Part shown: positions 1 through 8,195 of the stretch, in pieces
Layout of the letters: every line of letters begins with the position of its first letter
Position numbering within the stretch: the stretch's first letter is position 1
NCBI RefSeq assembly: GCF_013204885.1
Contig: NZ_JABMKX010000002.1
Span: forward strand, 434,001-498,000
DNA: 64,000 nucleotides
Reading direction: 5' to 3'
Source of the DNA: Paenibacillus tritici
GTDB lineage: Bacteria; Bacillota; Bacilli; Paenibacillales; Paenibacillaceae
Translations under genes and position numbers: made by a program
Notes under the pieces: generated by a model
Database searches by the model: none
What the model was told of the DNA's origin: nothing
The model's input: the letters and a program-made list of their open reading frames with translations, nothing else

Positions 1-8
1 CTCTGCTG

Positions 9-1310
9 TTATCCCATAAGCGCATGAAGCACAAAGTTCGCAATGAACAGCCCGGCAATACCGTACAGCGCCGGAGGGACATCCCTGCCCTTGCCTGTAG
101 CCAGCTTCATTACCGGATAAGTGATGAAGCCAAACGCCATCCCGTCCACAATGCTATAAGTGAAGGGAATCATCACCATGACCAGGAACGCCGGGAACAG
201 CTCAGTCATGTCGCTGAGATCCATCTCGCGGACACTCTGCACCATCAGGCCGCCGATGACAATCAGAATCGGCGCAATGGCGCTGTCCGGCACGTAGGCC
301 AGCAGCGGAATGAACAGGAACGTCGCACCGAACAGCAGGCCAGTGACGAGCGAGGTTAAGCCGGAGCGTCCGCCTGCCGCAATCCCGGCTGTGGATTCTG
401 CAGCGGCCACCACCGGGCTGCTGCCGAACAGACCGGCCGCGATGTTGGCGATGGAGAGCGCCCGCAGACTGCTTTTGAAGCGTTCCGGGCGTCCAGCCAT
501 CAGAGTCTGTGAAGAGATCAGGCCGATGTTCTCGAAGACTACAATCAGCAGCAGCAGGAAGACCGCAATCCAGAAGACCAGGCTGAGGACTCCGCTCCAT
601 TCCATACCGGCGAACACACTGCCATATCCGCTGAACACATGCCCCGGCTCGGTGTTCTTCGGAGCATGAGCCGCTCCCAGCAGATAGGCCAGCCCTGTGC
701 CTACGATCATGCTGATCAGCAGGCCGCCGCGCGTGCCGCGGATGAACAGTACCAGCGCCAGCAGCAGGGTCACCACCGAGGTAATGACGGCCGGATCACT
801 GAAATGCCCGATGGCGACAAAGGTTGTGGCGTGGGCAATGACAATCCCGCTTTTTTGCAGGCCGATGAACGTCAGGAACAGCCCGATGCCAACCGTTATC
901 GCATGCTGCAGATTATGGGGAATCGCGTCGCTTAGGATACGGTAGAGAGAGGTGAAGGCCACAATGGCAAACAGCACACCCGTCACCACCACAACGGCAA
1001 GCGCCTCACGCCAGTCCAGCTTCATGGAATGCACAAGCGTATAGGTGAAAAAAGCGTTGATCCCCATGCCCGGAACGACGATAATCGGCGTTTTGCCGCC
1101 AAAAGCCATCAGCAGGCAGCCAGTGATCGCCGTCAGCAGCGTAGCCACCATTCCGGCGCGCAGCGGCATACCTGCATCATGCAGAATTGCTGCGTTAACC
1201 ATAACAATATATACCGAGGCGAAATACGATAGGATGCCGGCTGCCCACTCCCGTTTCCAGTTGTCGCCGGGCTCCAGTCCCACGCTATTCCGCCACACAT
1301 TCGATTTCAT
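9..1310 (-). CDS. NCS2/AzgA-family purine (guanine/hypoxanthine/adenine) permease
   Basis: Complete 433-aa polytopic membrane protein that likely imports purine bases by proton symport across the cytoplasmic membrane. Supporting motifs are GMGINAFFTYTLV near residue 82 and the AzgA-type stretch AAAESTAGIAAGGRSGL near residue 300. About 12 hydrophobic segments span the chain. A GGAGG lies just upstream of the ATG. The AzgA branch (PbuG/PbuO type) fits better than the UraA branch, which is represented separately at 10.7 kb. No purine riboswitch was recognised in the 130 bp upstream. The exact base specificity cannot be told from sequence. Confidence 0.9.
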   Translation of the reverse strand: MKSNVWRNSVGLEPGDNWKREWAAGILSYFASVYIVMVNAAILHDAGMPLRAGMVATLLTAITGCLLMAFGGKTPIIVVPGMGINAFFTYTLVHSMKLDWREALAVVVVTGVLFAIVAFTSLYRILSDAIPHNLQHAITVGIGLFLTFIGLQKSGIVIAHATTFVAIGHFSDPAVITSVVTLLLALVLFIRGTRGGLLISMIVGTGLAYLLGAAHAPKNTEPGHVFSGYGSVFAGMEWSGVLSLVFWIAVFLLLLIVVFENIGLISSQTLMAGRPERFKSSLRALSIANIAAGLFGSSPVVAAAESTAGIAAGGRSGLTSLVTGLLFGATFLFIPLLAYVPDSAIAPILIVIGGLMVQSVREMDLSDMTELFPAFLVMVMIPFTYSIVDGMAFGFITYPVMKLATGKGRDVPPALYGIAGLFIANFVLHALMG

Positions 1311-1391
1311 GTAAAAACCTCCACTGAATTATCAAGTTCCGCCGGCTCGCCGGTATAGCTATTATGCCTGTTTATTGCCGCTTCAAGCCGC

Positions 1392-1430
1392 AAAAGGGCA
1401 TACAGCCGGAAACCGGCTACACACCCTTTT
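1392..1430 (-). terminator. Hairpin terminator after tcdA
   Basis: The arms AAAAGGG...AGCCGG and CCGGCT...CCCTTTT flank a 3-base loop, just 3' of the tcdA stop on the minus strand. The structure separates tcdA from the purine permease gene. Confidence 0.65.
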
Positions 1431-1443
1431 ACCTGTAAGAACG

Positions 1444-2202
1444 TTATTCAAATGTTATGCCGCCGGTCTCGAGCAGATCCCGTACCGTTACACTGACCAT
1501 AATCAGGCCGACAACCGGAGGTACAAAAGAAGTACTCGCCGGAGGCTGCTTCGCCTTGCGCCGGTCCGGTGCGTCCGCAGGAACAATCTGCTCCGTCACA
1601 TCCTCCCGCGGCTTCACGGGCTTCTCGGTGGAGAAAACCACCTTCACGCCCTTCTTGATGCCTTCCTTACGCAGTCTGGTGCGGATCACCCTGGCAATCG
1701 GGTCCATGCTGGTCTTGGAAATGTCGGCTACCTGGAAGCGGGTCGGGTCCATCTTGTTAGCCGCCCCCATACTTGAGATCATCGGGATCTTCCGGGCCAG
1801 ACATTCCTTGATCAGATGAATTTTGTAAATAATCGTATCCGAAGCGTCAATAACATAATCCAGCTTGTATTGGAACAGCTTCTCGTACGTCTCTTCCGTG
1901 TAGAACATATTCAGGGCAATCGTTTCGCATTCCGGATTGATCAGCTTGATGCGGTCCACCATCAGATCGGTTTTGTTCTGACCGATTGTTGTGGTCAGCG
2001 CATGGAGCTGGCGGTTGATGTTGGTAATATCCACGGTGTCCTTGTCAATCAAGATAATCCGGCCGATACCGGTCCGGGCCAGAGCTTCTGCCGCCATGGC
2101 ACCGACTCCGCCGATCCCCAGCACAGCCACTGTGCTGTTCTTCATGATCTCAAGGCCTTCGGGTCCGATAGCCAGCTCCGTACGCGAGAACTGATTCAGC
2201 AT
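1444..2202 (-). CDS. tcdA: tRNA threonylcarbamoyladenosine dehydratase (ThiF/E1-like, YrvM type)
   Basis: A 252-aa ThiF-superfamily enzyme. Family members cyclise the t6A37 modification of ANN-decoding tRNAs to ct6A in an ATP-dependent reaction. The ATP-binding Rossmann loop VLGIGGVGAMAAEAL lies near residue 27, followed by DxDxVDxTNxNRQ-like and YVIDASD motifs. An open frame extends 46 codons further upstream into aspS. I chose the ATG at 2202 because AAGGAGG sits 8 nt before it and the family begins with this LNQFSRTE-type N-terminus. It lies 73 bp behind aspS and is probably cotranscribed with hisS-aspS. Confidence 0.92.
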   Translation of the reverse strand: MLNQFSRTELAIGPEGLEIMKNSTVAVLGIGGVGAMAAEALARTGIGRIILIDKDTVDITNINRQLHALTTTIGQNKTDLMVDRIKLINPECETIALNMFYTEETYEKLFQYKLDYVIDASDTIIYKIHLIKECLARKIPMISSMGAANKMDPTRFQVADISKTSMDPIARVIRTRLRKEGIKKGVKVVFSTEKPVKPREDVTEQIVPADAPDRRKAKQPPASTSFVPPVVGLIMVSVTVRDLLETGGITFE

Positions 2203-2275
2203 GATGTCAGCCTCCTTAAGGATGGCTTCCGGGACGCGCTCACTTTCCTCGTACGCCCCTTCAGCCCTGTATGAT

Positions 2276-4054
2276 TTATTTCTTTTCTTTGTCCGGCTTG
2301 GGTGCCAGCTTGATATGCAGCTGCTCAAGCTGTGCAGCATCTACAGGTGCCGGAGCATCCATCAGCAGGTCGGTTGCGCTTGCTGTCTTAGGGAAGGCAA
2401 TCGTCTCACGCAGGTTCGTGCGGCCGGCCAGCAGCATAATCAGACGGTCGAAGCCAAACGCGATTCCCCCATGCGGAGGCGTGCCGTATTCGAAGGCATC
2501 CATCAGGTAACCGAATTTCTCATGAGCCAGCTCCTGTGTGAAGCCCAGCGCCTGGAACATTTTCTCCTGAACCTCACGCTTATAGATACGCTGGGAGCCG
2601 CCGCCCACCTCGTAGCCGTTAAGCACGATGTCATACGCCTGCGCACGGATCGCGCCGGGATCCGTCTCGAAGAGCGGCAGATCCTCGTCCATCGGACGGG
2701 TGAACGGATGATGCTCCGCCATATAACGCTTCTGGTCTTCGTCATAGCTGAGCAGCGGGAATTCAGTGACCCAGGCGAATTTGAACACACTGTCGTCGAT
2801 CAGGCCAAGCTGACGGCCAATCTTCAGGCGCAGCGCGCCGAGTACATCGGCAACGACCTTCTTAGTGTCGGCGGAGAAGAGCAGCAGGTCGCCATCTTCG
2901 GCCCCCGTGCGCTCCTTCACGGCAGCGATTTCTTCCTCGGAGAAGAATTTCACAATCGGTCCCTTGAACTCGCCGTCCTTCACTTGAATCCAGGCCAGGC
3001 CCTTGGCGCCATAACGGGCGGCATAAGGTCCGAGATCATCAATCTCCTTACGGGTCCAGGTGCCGCAGCCCTTGGCATTGAGGCATTTCACTTCTCCGCC
3101 CTTCTCGATTACGGAAGCGAAAACCTTCACGCCGCTGGAAGCAACGATATCGTTCATCTCTACCAGCTCCAGGCCAAACCGCAGGTCAGGCTTGTCCGAG
3201 CCGTATTTACCGATCGCTTCGGCATACGTCAGACGCTGGAACGGAACAGCAACCTCTACTCCAATCGTCTCCTTCAGCAGGCGCTGCATCAGAGCTTCCA
3301 TCATCGACAGCAGCTCATCCTGAGGCATGAAGGAGGTCTCAATATCGAACTGGGTGAATTCCGGCTGGCGGTCTGCACGCAGGTCCTCATCGCGGAAACA
3401 GCGGGCCATCTGGTAATAACGCTCGATGCCGCCGACCATCAGCAGCTGCTTATAGATCTGCGGGGACTGCGGAAGCGCGAAGAATTCGCCTTCATGCACA
3501 CGGCTTGGCACGAGATAGTCACGTGCGCCTTCCGGTGAGCTTTTGGTCAGAATCGGCGTTTCCACATCAATAAAGCCTTCGTTGTCCAGGAAATCACGGA
3601 AAATCTTCGCTGCCTTAGAACGGAGCAGCAGTGTCTTGTGCATCTCCGGACGGCGCAGATCCAGGTAACGGTATTTCATCCGCAGCGATTCATCCACTTC
3701 CACACCGTCTTCGATGAAGAACGGAGGGGTCTTGGCGGCATTCAGCACTTCAATATCTGTAATCTGCACTTCAATCTCCCCGGTCGGCAGGTTGCGGTTC
3801 ACGGTTTCATCGTCCCGTTTAACCACCTTACCCGTTACGGCCAGCACGTATTCACTGCGGACCTTATCGGCAATCTGCAGCGCTTCCCCGGAATAGTCAG
3901 GGTTGAAGACAATTTGTACAATTCCTGTCCGGTCGCGCAGATCAATGAACAGCACGCCTCCAAGGTCACGGCGGGTCTGTACCCAACCGTTCAGTGTTAC
4001 TGTCTCGCCGATGCTCGCTGTCGTTAGTTGTCCACAGTTATGGCTTCTGGTCAT
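2276..4054 (-). CDS. aspS: Aspartate--tRNA ligase
   Basis: A 592-aa class II aminoacyl-tRNA synthetase of bacterial type, charging tRNA-Asp in the cytoplasm. An N-terminal OB-fold anticodon domain covers roughly residues 1-110. Class II motif 2 is [18 protein letters not shown] and motif 3 is [13 protein letters not shown] near the C-terminus. The GAD insertion domain characteristic of bacterial AspRS lies between them. It is the second gene of hisS-aspS, 45 bp downstream of hisS, so it should share the T-box control in front of hisS. Confidence 0.97.
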   Translation of the reverse strand: MTRSHNCGQLTTASIGETVTLNGWVQTRRDLGGVLFIDLRDRTGIVQIVFNPDYSGEALQIADKVRSEYVLAVTGKVVKRDDETVNRNLPTGEIEVQITDIEVLNAAKTPPFFIEDGVEVDESLRMKYRYLDLRRPEMHKTLLLRSKAAKIFRDFLDNEGFIDVETPILTKSSPEGARDYLVPSRVHEGEFFALPQSPQIYKQLLMVGGIERYYQMARCFRDEDLRADRQPEFTQFDIETSFMPQDELLSMMEALMQRLLKETIGVEVAVPFQRLTYAEAIGKYGSDKPDLRFGLELVEMNDIVASSGVKVFASVIEKGGEVKCLNAKGCGTWTRKEIDDLGPYAARYGAKGLAWIQVKDGEFKGPIVKFFSEEEIAAVKERTGAEDGDLLLFSADTKKVVADVLGALRLKIGRQLGLIDDSVFKFAWVTEFPLLSYDEDQKRYMAEHHPFTRPMDEDLPLFETDPGAIRAQAYDIVLNGYEVGGGSQRIYKREVQEKMFQALGFTQELAHEKFGYLMDAFEYGTPPHGGIAFGFDRLIMLLAGRTNLRETIAFPKTASATDLLMDAPAPVDAAQLEQLHIKLAPKPDKEKK

Positions 4055-4099
4055 CTTTTATCCTACCCCTTCATGATTGAAATTACATTGGTAATCCTT

Positions 4100-5353
4100 C
4101 TAATTCAGTGACTGTGCCAGCTCTTCCAGCTTGACGGTCCGCTGCTCGCCGGTCTCCATCGACTTGAGCGCGATGACGCCGCTGTTCAGCTCATCTTCGC
4201 CAAGAATCGCCGTATACCGGGCCGACATGCGGTCCGCCGACTTCATCTGCGCTTTCATCTTGCGTCCCAGGTAATCGCGCTCCGCAGAGAATCCAAGGCT
4301 GCGCAGGCGGAACAGCTGCTTCGTAATTTCCAGATCTGCGGCTTCGCCCAGTGCGACAAAGTACACATCCAGCGGCTTCGCCGCCTCAAGCGTAACTCCC
4401 TGATTCTCCAGAATCAGCAGAATGCGCTCCAGGCCAATCCCGAAACCGATGCCCGGCTGATCCGGTCCGCCGATCTCCTCTACAAGACCGTTATACCGGC
4501 CGCCGCCGCCCACCGTGTCGATGGAGCCGATGCCTGCCGCTTTATACTCAAACGCTGTGTGCGTATAATAATCAAGGCCGCGTACCAGGCGGGGGTTAAT
4601 GCTGTACTCCACGCCCATCACATCCAGGTGCCCCTTTACTTTCGCAAAATGCTCTGTACACTCTTCATCCAGACTGTCCAGAATAGAAGGCGCACCGCCG
4701 AACTTGTCCTGATCGACCTTGCAGTCCAGCACACGCAGCGGGTTGCGTTCCATCCGCCGCTGGCAGTCACTGCACAGGCTCTCTCTCATCGGTCTCAGGA
4801 AATCCAGCAGCTTCTCGCGGTAAGCTGCGCGGCTGGGTGCGTTGCCGACGGAATTCAGCTCTACCCGCACATCCTTCAGCCCCAGATCAATATAGAACTG
4901 ATACCCGAGCGAGATGACTTCAGCATCAATGGCCGGGTCTACGGCGCCAAAGGCTTCGATACCGAACTGGTGGAACTGGCGGTATCTGCCGGCCTGCGGA
5001 CGTTCATAGCGGAACATCGGTCCGATATAATACAGCTTGCTGACATCCGGTTCCCCGTACAGCTTGTTCTGGACATACGCGCGGACAACACCTGCTGTCC
5101 CTTCGGGACGGAGTGCCAGATCACGGTCGCCCTTGTCCTTGAAGGTATACATCTCACCTTCCACAATATCCGTTGTTTCGCCTACCCCGCGCTCGAACAG
5201 CCCGGTGTGCTCGAATAGCGGGGTACGGATCTCCCGGTAATTGAAGCGGCGGCACAGCTCTCTTGCCTTGGCCTCAACCACCTGCCATTTCTCCACTGCA
5301 CCCGGAAGCACATCCTGCGTACCTGTAGGTTTCTCGAATCTTTCTTTAGCCAC
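4100..5353 (-). CDS. hisS: Histidine--tRNA ligase
   Basis: A 417-aa class II synthetase for tRNA-His. Motif 2 is in the RYRQFHQFGIEAFG region, and the HisRS signature LVRGLDYYTHTAFEY is present. A C-terminal anticodon-binding domain covers roughly residues 330-417. The GTG start at 5353 is preceded by AGGAGGG. It is the first gene of the hisS-aspS unit, directly behind a T-box leader whose terminator ends about 35 bp before the start codon. Confidence 0.97.
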   Translation of the reverse strand: MAKERFEKPTGTQDVLPGAVEKWQVVEAKARELCRRFNYREIRTPLFEHTGLFERGVGETTDIVEGEMYTFKDKGDRDLALRPEGTAGVVRAYVQNKLYGEPDVSKLYYIGPMFRYERPQAGRYRQFHQFGIEAFGAVDPAIDAEVISLGYQFYIDLGLKDVRVELNSVGNAPSRAAYREKLLDFLRPMRESLCSDCQRRMERNPLRVLDCKVDQDKFGGAPSILDSLDEECTEHFAKVKGHLDVMGVEYSINPRLVRGLDYYTHTAFEYKAAGIGSIDTVGGGGRYNGLVEEIGGPDQPGIGFGIGLERILLILENQGVTLEAAKPLDVYFVALGEAADLEITKQLFRLRSLGFSAERDYLGRKMKAQMKSADRMSARYTAILGEDELNSGVIALKSMETGEQRTVKLEELAQSLN

Positions 5354-5387
5354 AGTCTATCCCTCCTGAAAATAACCCCTTAAACAG

Positions 5388-5755
5388 CAAAAAACCCCTC
5401 ACCCCTGTTCAATTACAAACAGGGACGAGGGATTATCATAACCAATAATTCACCCGTGGTACCACCCACATTCCGAACCGGGCAACTGCTCTGCTCCAGA
5501 TCCGCTCTAAGCGGTTAACGCCCGCCTACGCGCAACCGGCTACTGACTGTAGGCTATCTTGCCGCCTGCTTTCGCCGTGCGTTCTCGGGGAGGTCATTCG
5601 TCCGTTCATCAACAGAATCCTTACAGCCATGCGGATCAGCTTGTTGCCCGGCTTAACTTGGTTGGGCAGTCCGATCTGCGGGATTCCTCTCTGGGGTTGT
5701 GGGGTACGGAGTACTTGGTCCCGTCATCAAAACAATATAAACTTACCGTATACTG
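5388..5755 (-). promoter_or_regulatory. T-box riboswitch leader of hisS-aspS
   Basis: The conserved T-box/antiterminator sequence TGGGTGGTACCACGGGTG is at 5451-5468, read on the minus strand. A terminator hairpin with arms around CCCTGTT/AACAGGG plus a T6 run follows at 5388-5431. Stem I features are visible: an AGTA at 5712-5715, an AGAGAG and a GGACTGCCCAACC-like distal motif. The 3' strand of the apparent specifier loop reads GAATGAC at 5593-5599. This contains GAC (Asp), and I see no CAC or CAT (His) there. Uncharged tRNA should stabilise the antiterminator and switch on hisS-aspS. Confidence 0.95.
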
Positions 5756-5759
5756 TTAG

Positions 5760-5788
5760 ATTCTACTGAACCACTGTGCTAAAGTCAA
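5760..5788 (-). promoter_or_regulatory. Sigma-A promoter of the T-box/hisS-aspS transcript
   Basis: A -35 TTGACT (5783-5788) and a -10 TAGAAT (5760-5765) are separated by 17 bp. They sit immediately upstream of T-box stem I. Confidence 0.85.
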
Positions 5789-5811
5789 GGAATGAATGAA
5801 ATTCTTGTCGT

Positions 5812-5848
5812 AAATAAAAAAATGACCCGCAGCCGATTGCTGCAGGTC
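5812..5848 (-). terminator. Hairpin plus T-run upstream of the hisS promoter
   Basis: GACCtGCAGC/GCTGCgGGTC arms (5824-5848) are followed on the minus strand by ATTTTTTTATTT. The hairpin could be a second stop for the upstream minus-strand stress gene, or could end a short unannotated transcript. No convincing gene lies between it and 5977. Confidence 0.5.
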
Positions 5849-5976
5849 CATCGTCATATATTATAAAAAAGGGGGTCATGCTTCTATTATAAACACGCTA
5901 TATTAAGGAATCATGAATGCAGTATTACGGTTTCATTACAGAAAAGAAAGCGTTTCAATATTTCGTAAAATACAAA

Positions 5977-6012
5977 CAGCTCCAGCCCCTCCATAACGGA
6001 GGGCTGGAGCTG
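5977..6012 (-). terminator. Terminator of the 6044-6505 gene
   Basis: A strong hairpin pairs CAGCTCCAGCCC with GGGCTGGAGCTG and is followed on the minus strand by TTTGTATTTT. Confidence 0.85.
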
Positions 6013-6043
6013 AACTTAGGTCCGGGTTAAGCAGCAGTCCTGC

Positions 6044-6505
6044 TTAATCAAAAATCTCCACATATGCCTGCTTGCCGCGCAGAACCTCTACCACTTCATT
6101 GTATTGATTCTCAGCCACCTTGAGATCCATAACATAGTGCAGGTTCTCCAGGTCACTGTCTTTCAAATCGTTCCCTCTGTGGACCTCGCCCTCATTGCGC
6201 ACTTCCTCTGCACGCACTTCATCGGTACGGTTCACATCATCGTCATCTGCAACGGCAGGAACAATCGCCGCTCCCGCAGCCATTCCGGAGGCGCCCCCGG
6301 CTGCGTATACTCCTCCGGCACCCGTGGAAGCGGTATTAGTGGAGCCCAGCGGAATCAGAATATTACGCCGGTTGTTTCCTCCATTATTCAGAGGGTCCGT
6401 TAACGCCGATACTTCCATTCCGTTTACGCCATAAGGAATCAATGCTGTCTTTGCACCTTCCGCTGCACTTTCTGTACTGAAATAGGCCTGGATTCTTTTA
6501 GTCAT
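6044..6505 (-). CDS. Small hypothetical protein, general-stress (YflT/GsiB-neighbour) type
   Basis: A 153-aa soluble protein that I cannot name securely. The N-terminal 35 residues (MTKRIQAYFSTESAAEGA...) and the C-terminal stretch after residue 120 (HYVMDLKVAENQYNEVVEVLR) resemble the two halves of a small alpha/beta domain as in YflT-like stress proteins. Between them is an Ala/Gly-rich stretch (about 65-85) and an acidic segment (about 85-115). It has a good GGGAGGG ribosome-binding site and its own terminator. Its neighbour is a DJ-1/PfpI stress gene, which supports a stress role by context only. Confidence 0.6.
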   Translation of the reverse strand: MTKRIQAYFSTESAAEGAKTALIPYGVNGMEVSALTDPLNNGGNNRRNILIPLGSTNTASTGAGGVYAAGGASGMAAGAAIVPAVADDDDVNRTDEVRAEEVRNEGEVHRGNDLKDSDLENLHYVMDLKVAENQYNEVVEVLRGKQAYVEIFD

Positions 6506-6554
6506 TGTAAATCCCTCCCATAAATTAGTGTTATTCCTCTCGGATCAAGCTGTA

Positions 6555-7061
6555 TTACAACACCTTAAGCAGCTCACGCACAAAAGCGGGCTCATCCTTG
6601 GGTGTGCGTGAAGTAATGTAATTGCCGTCAACGACGACCTCTTCGTCCTTGAACTCCGCACCGGCGTTAATCAGATCATCCTTCAGCGGCGGATAGGAGG
6701 TAAGCGTACGGCCCTTCAGCAGCTCAGCGCTGATCAGAATCTGCGGCCCGTGGCAGATGGCAGCAATTGTCTTGCCTGCCTGGTCAGCATCCTTCACAAA
6801 TTGCAGGATATCAGGATCAAGACGAAGATTCTCCGGTGAAGAACCGCCAGGGATGACCACCGCATCATACTCTTCGGCTTTTACCTCACTGATCGCCTTA
6901 TCGGCTGCATAGGATACGCTTCCTTGTTTGCCAAGCAGAGTCTCATTCTTCTTCAGACCGATGATCTCCGCCTGATGGCCAGCCTGCAGAACTTCTTCGT
7001 AAGGAACCTTCATTTCCGAGTCTTCAAAATCATTCGCGAGCAGAAATGCAACTTTACTCAT
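6555..7061 (-). CDS. DJ-1/PfpI-family protein (general stress protein 18 / YfkM type)
   Basis: A 168-aa single-domain member of the class I glutamine amidotransferase-like superfamily. The nucleophile elbow is AICHGP with Cys103-His104, and the conserved acidic residue sits in DFEDSE near residue 13-16. Length and motifs match the PfpI/YfkM group, variously described as deglycase, chaperone or cysteine peptidase. Which activity applies cannot be decided from sequence. AGGAG lies upstream of the ATG. A sigma-B-like sequence is present 47-72 bp upstream. Confidence 0.9.
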   Translation of the reverse strand: MSKVAFLLANDFEDSEMKVPYEEVLQAGHQAEIIGLKKNETLLGKQGSVSYAADKAISEVKAEEYDAVVIPGGSSPENLRLDPDILQFVKDADQAGKTIAAICHGPQILISAELLKGRTLTSYPPLKDDLINAGAEFKDEEVVVDGNYITSRTPKDEPAFVRELLKVL

Positions 7062-7107
7062 GAGATAGATCGCTCCTCTCTACGCTGCTATCGTTCTCGT
7101 CATTCTA

Positions 7108-7133
7108 TTACCCTCATTCCCCGGCTTTATAAC
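7108..7133 (-). promoter_or_regulatory. Possible stress-sigma (sigma-B-like) promoter of the DJ-1 gene
   Basis: GTTATA (7128-7133), 14 bp, then GGGTAA (7108-7113) on the minus strand, compared with the B. subtilis sigma-B consensus GTTTAA-N12-14-GGGTAT. The match is 4/6 and 5/6. Whether this organism has sigma-B is unknown. Confidence 0.35.
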
Positions 7134-7193
7134 GAGACCTGCCAGCTTACTTGCAAATTATGTTCCACAATCGCTGTCCCTTCACGCCAAGTG

Positions 7194-7260
7194 GAAACGA
7201 CTTTGCCGTCCTTTTATTAGGACGGTATTCGTTTCAGCGAGAAATAGAAGGATAAGTTAT
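7194..7260. repeat. Imperfect palindrome, shared intergenic motif
   Basis: GAAACGA...CCGTCC and GGACGG...TCGTTTC form a long imperfect hairpin (7194-7235). It is followed by ATAGAAGGATAA. The same GAAACGGC...GCCGTCC...ATAGAAGGATAA word order recurs at 23333-23365, so this appears to be a dispersed intergenic element. The rest of 7062-7290 shows no gene. Confidence 0.5.
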
Positions 7261-7289
7261 TGTGTGCAACATATAAATTCTTATATTTT

Positions 7290-7345
7290 AAAAAACAACA
7301 AGCCGCACCCCTTCGCTCCCTAGGTCCGGGGCAAAAGACTGCGGC
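7290..7345 (-). terminator. Terminator of the 51-codon ORF
   Basis: GCCGCA...CCCC and GGGG...TGCGGC arms are followed on the minus strand by TTGTTGTTTTTT. The upstream arm overlaps the end of the small ORF. Confidence 0.7.
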
Positions 7346-7475
7346 GCATTCTCTGGAGTCCCTGCAGCTCCCGCGGGTCATCGGCTTCCTTCGCTGCCGC
7401 CGTAGCTTCAGCCATAGATCCAGCCGTATGGGACTGTATCGTGTTCCATATCCATGCTTTTGGTGATTGTCTCAT
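7320..7475 (-). CDS. Small ORF, 51 aa, unknown function
   Basis: ATG at 7473-7475 and TAG at 7320-7322 bound a 51-codon frame beginning MRQSPKAWIWNTIQS. An AAGGAG sits 8 nt before the ATG, and a rho-independent terminator overlaps the stop. The product is basic at the C-terminus (RMRRSLLPRT), with an Ala-rich middle and no membrane segment. It fills an otherwise geneless 660-bp gap between dtd and the DJ-1 gene. I do not recognise a family and found no convincing promoter. It could be a real small protein, or the transcribed part of a regulatory RNA. Confidence 0.5.
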   Translation of the reverse strand: MRQSPKAWIWNTIQSHTAGSMAEATAAAKEADDPRELQGLQRMRRSLLPRT

Positions 7476-7608
7476 GCCTCTTGCTCCTTGCAGCTTATGA
7501 ATAGTGGTTCATCCCTTAGTCTATCCAGCAAGGGTGACTGCTATCCGGCAGGAGCCAGCACATTGTGTTCGGTTTTTCCGCATACCTTCCGCCCATTGTC
7601 TTCGCGCC

Positions 7609-7635
7609 AAAAAAAAGACCCCACCCTGTGGAGTC
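7609..7635 (-). terminator. Terminator after dtd
   Basis: GACTCCAC/GTGGGGTC arms with a 3-base loop and a run of T8 on the minus strand. A second GCAGGC...GCCTGC stem followed by TTATTTT lies between it and dtd. Together they end the rel-dtd unit. Confidence 0.85.
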
Positions 7636-7723
7636 CCATAGATCCATCTATAAAATAAGCAGGCAACCTAAATCTGCCCAAGCGTAGCCTGCTTCAGAGC
7701 ACCGCCCTGACTGTCCAGCTATA

Positions 7724-8167
7724 CTAACCACGGCTGTCCAGCAGCAGTGTAACCGGCCCCCAGTTGGTAAGGGCTACGTCCATCATCGCTCCGAACACGC
7801 CGGTCTCCACCTGAAGCCCGCCTCTGCGCAGCTCCTCGTTGAAGTAGTCATAGATCCGCTCGGCCTCAGCGGGAGCTGCCGCAGCCATGAAGTTGGGGCG
7901 CCTGCCTTTGCGGCAATCCCCATACAGCGTGAACTGTGACACGGAGAGAATGGCTCCTCCGGCGTCCGTTACGCTGAAGTTCATTTTACCGGCATCATCC
8001 TCAAAAATCCGCAGCCCGGCTACCTTGTCAGCCAGATACTTGGCATCCTTCTCCGTATCTTCATGGGTAACGCCGACCAGCAGCAGCAGGCCTTCTCCAA
8101 TCGCTCCGGTCACTGCACCGTCCACCGTCACACTGGAGTTCTTGCAGCGCTGCACAACGACTCTCAT
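7724..8167 (-). CDS. dtd: D-aminoacyl-tRNA deacylase
   Basis: A 147-aa DTD-fold enzyme. It hydrolyses D-aminoacyl-tRNA (and Gly-tRNA-Ala) using a cis Gly-Pro motif. The SQFTLY motif is present near residue 77, as is the C-terminal GPVTLLLDS near residue 135. The residue preceding GPVT, usually Asp in NDGPVT, is Trp here (TNWGPVT). Length is standard. It lies 28 bp downstream of rel, the same rel-dtd pairing as in B. subtilis. Confidence 0.95.
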   Translation of the reverse strand: MRVVVQRCKNSSVTVDGAVTGAIGEGLLLLVGVTHEDTEKDAKYLADKVAGLRIFEDDAGKMNFSVTDAGGAILSVSQFTLYGDCRKGRRPNFMAAAAPAEAERIYDYFNEELRRGGLQVETGVFGAMMDVALTNWGPVTLLLDSRG

Positions 8168-8195
8168 CTCATCCTTCAGCTCCTTGCCTTAGCAC

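Noticed and set aside
1311..1443. Purine riboswitch upstream of the purine permease
   Set aside because: I could not find the conserved purine-aptamer core, only the tcdA terminator.
2201..3538. 445-codon plus-strand frame opposite aspS
   Set aside because: Antisense shadow, no start signal and no domain similarity.
5767..5883. Short minus-strand ORF (about 38 codons, MTPFFIIYDDG...) before the hisS promoter
   Set aside because: It has no ribosome-binding site, contains a terminator hairpin, and runs into the -10 box of the T-box promoter.
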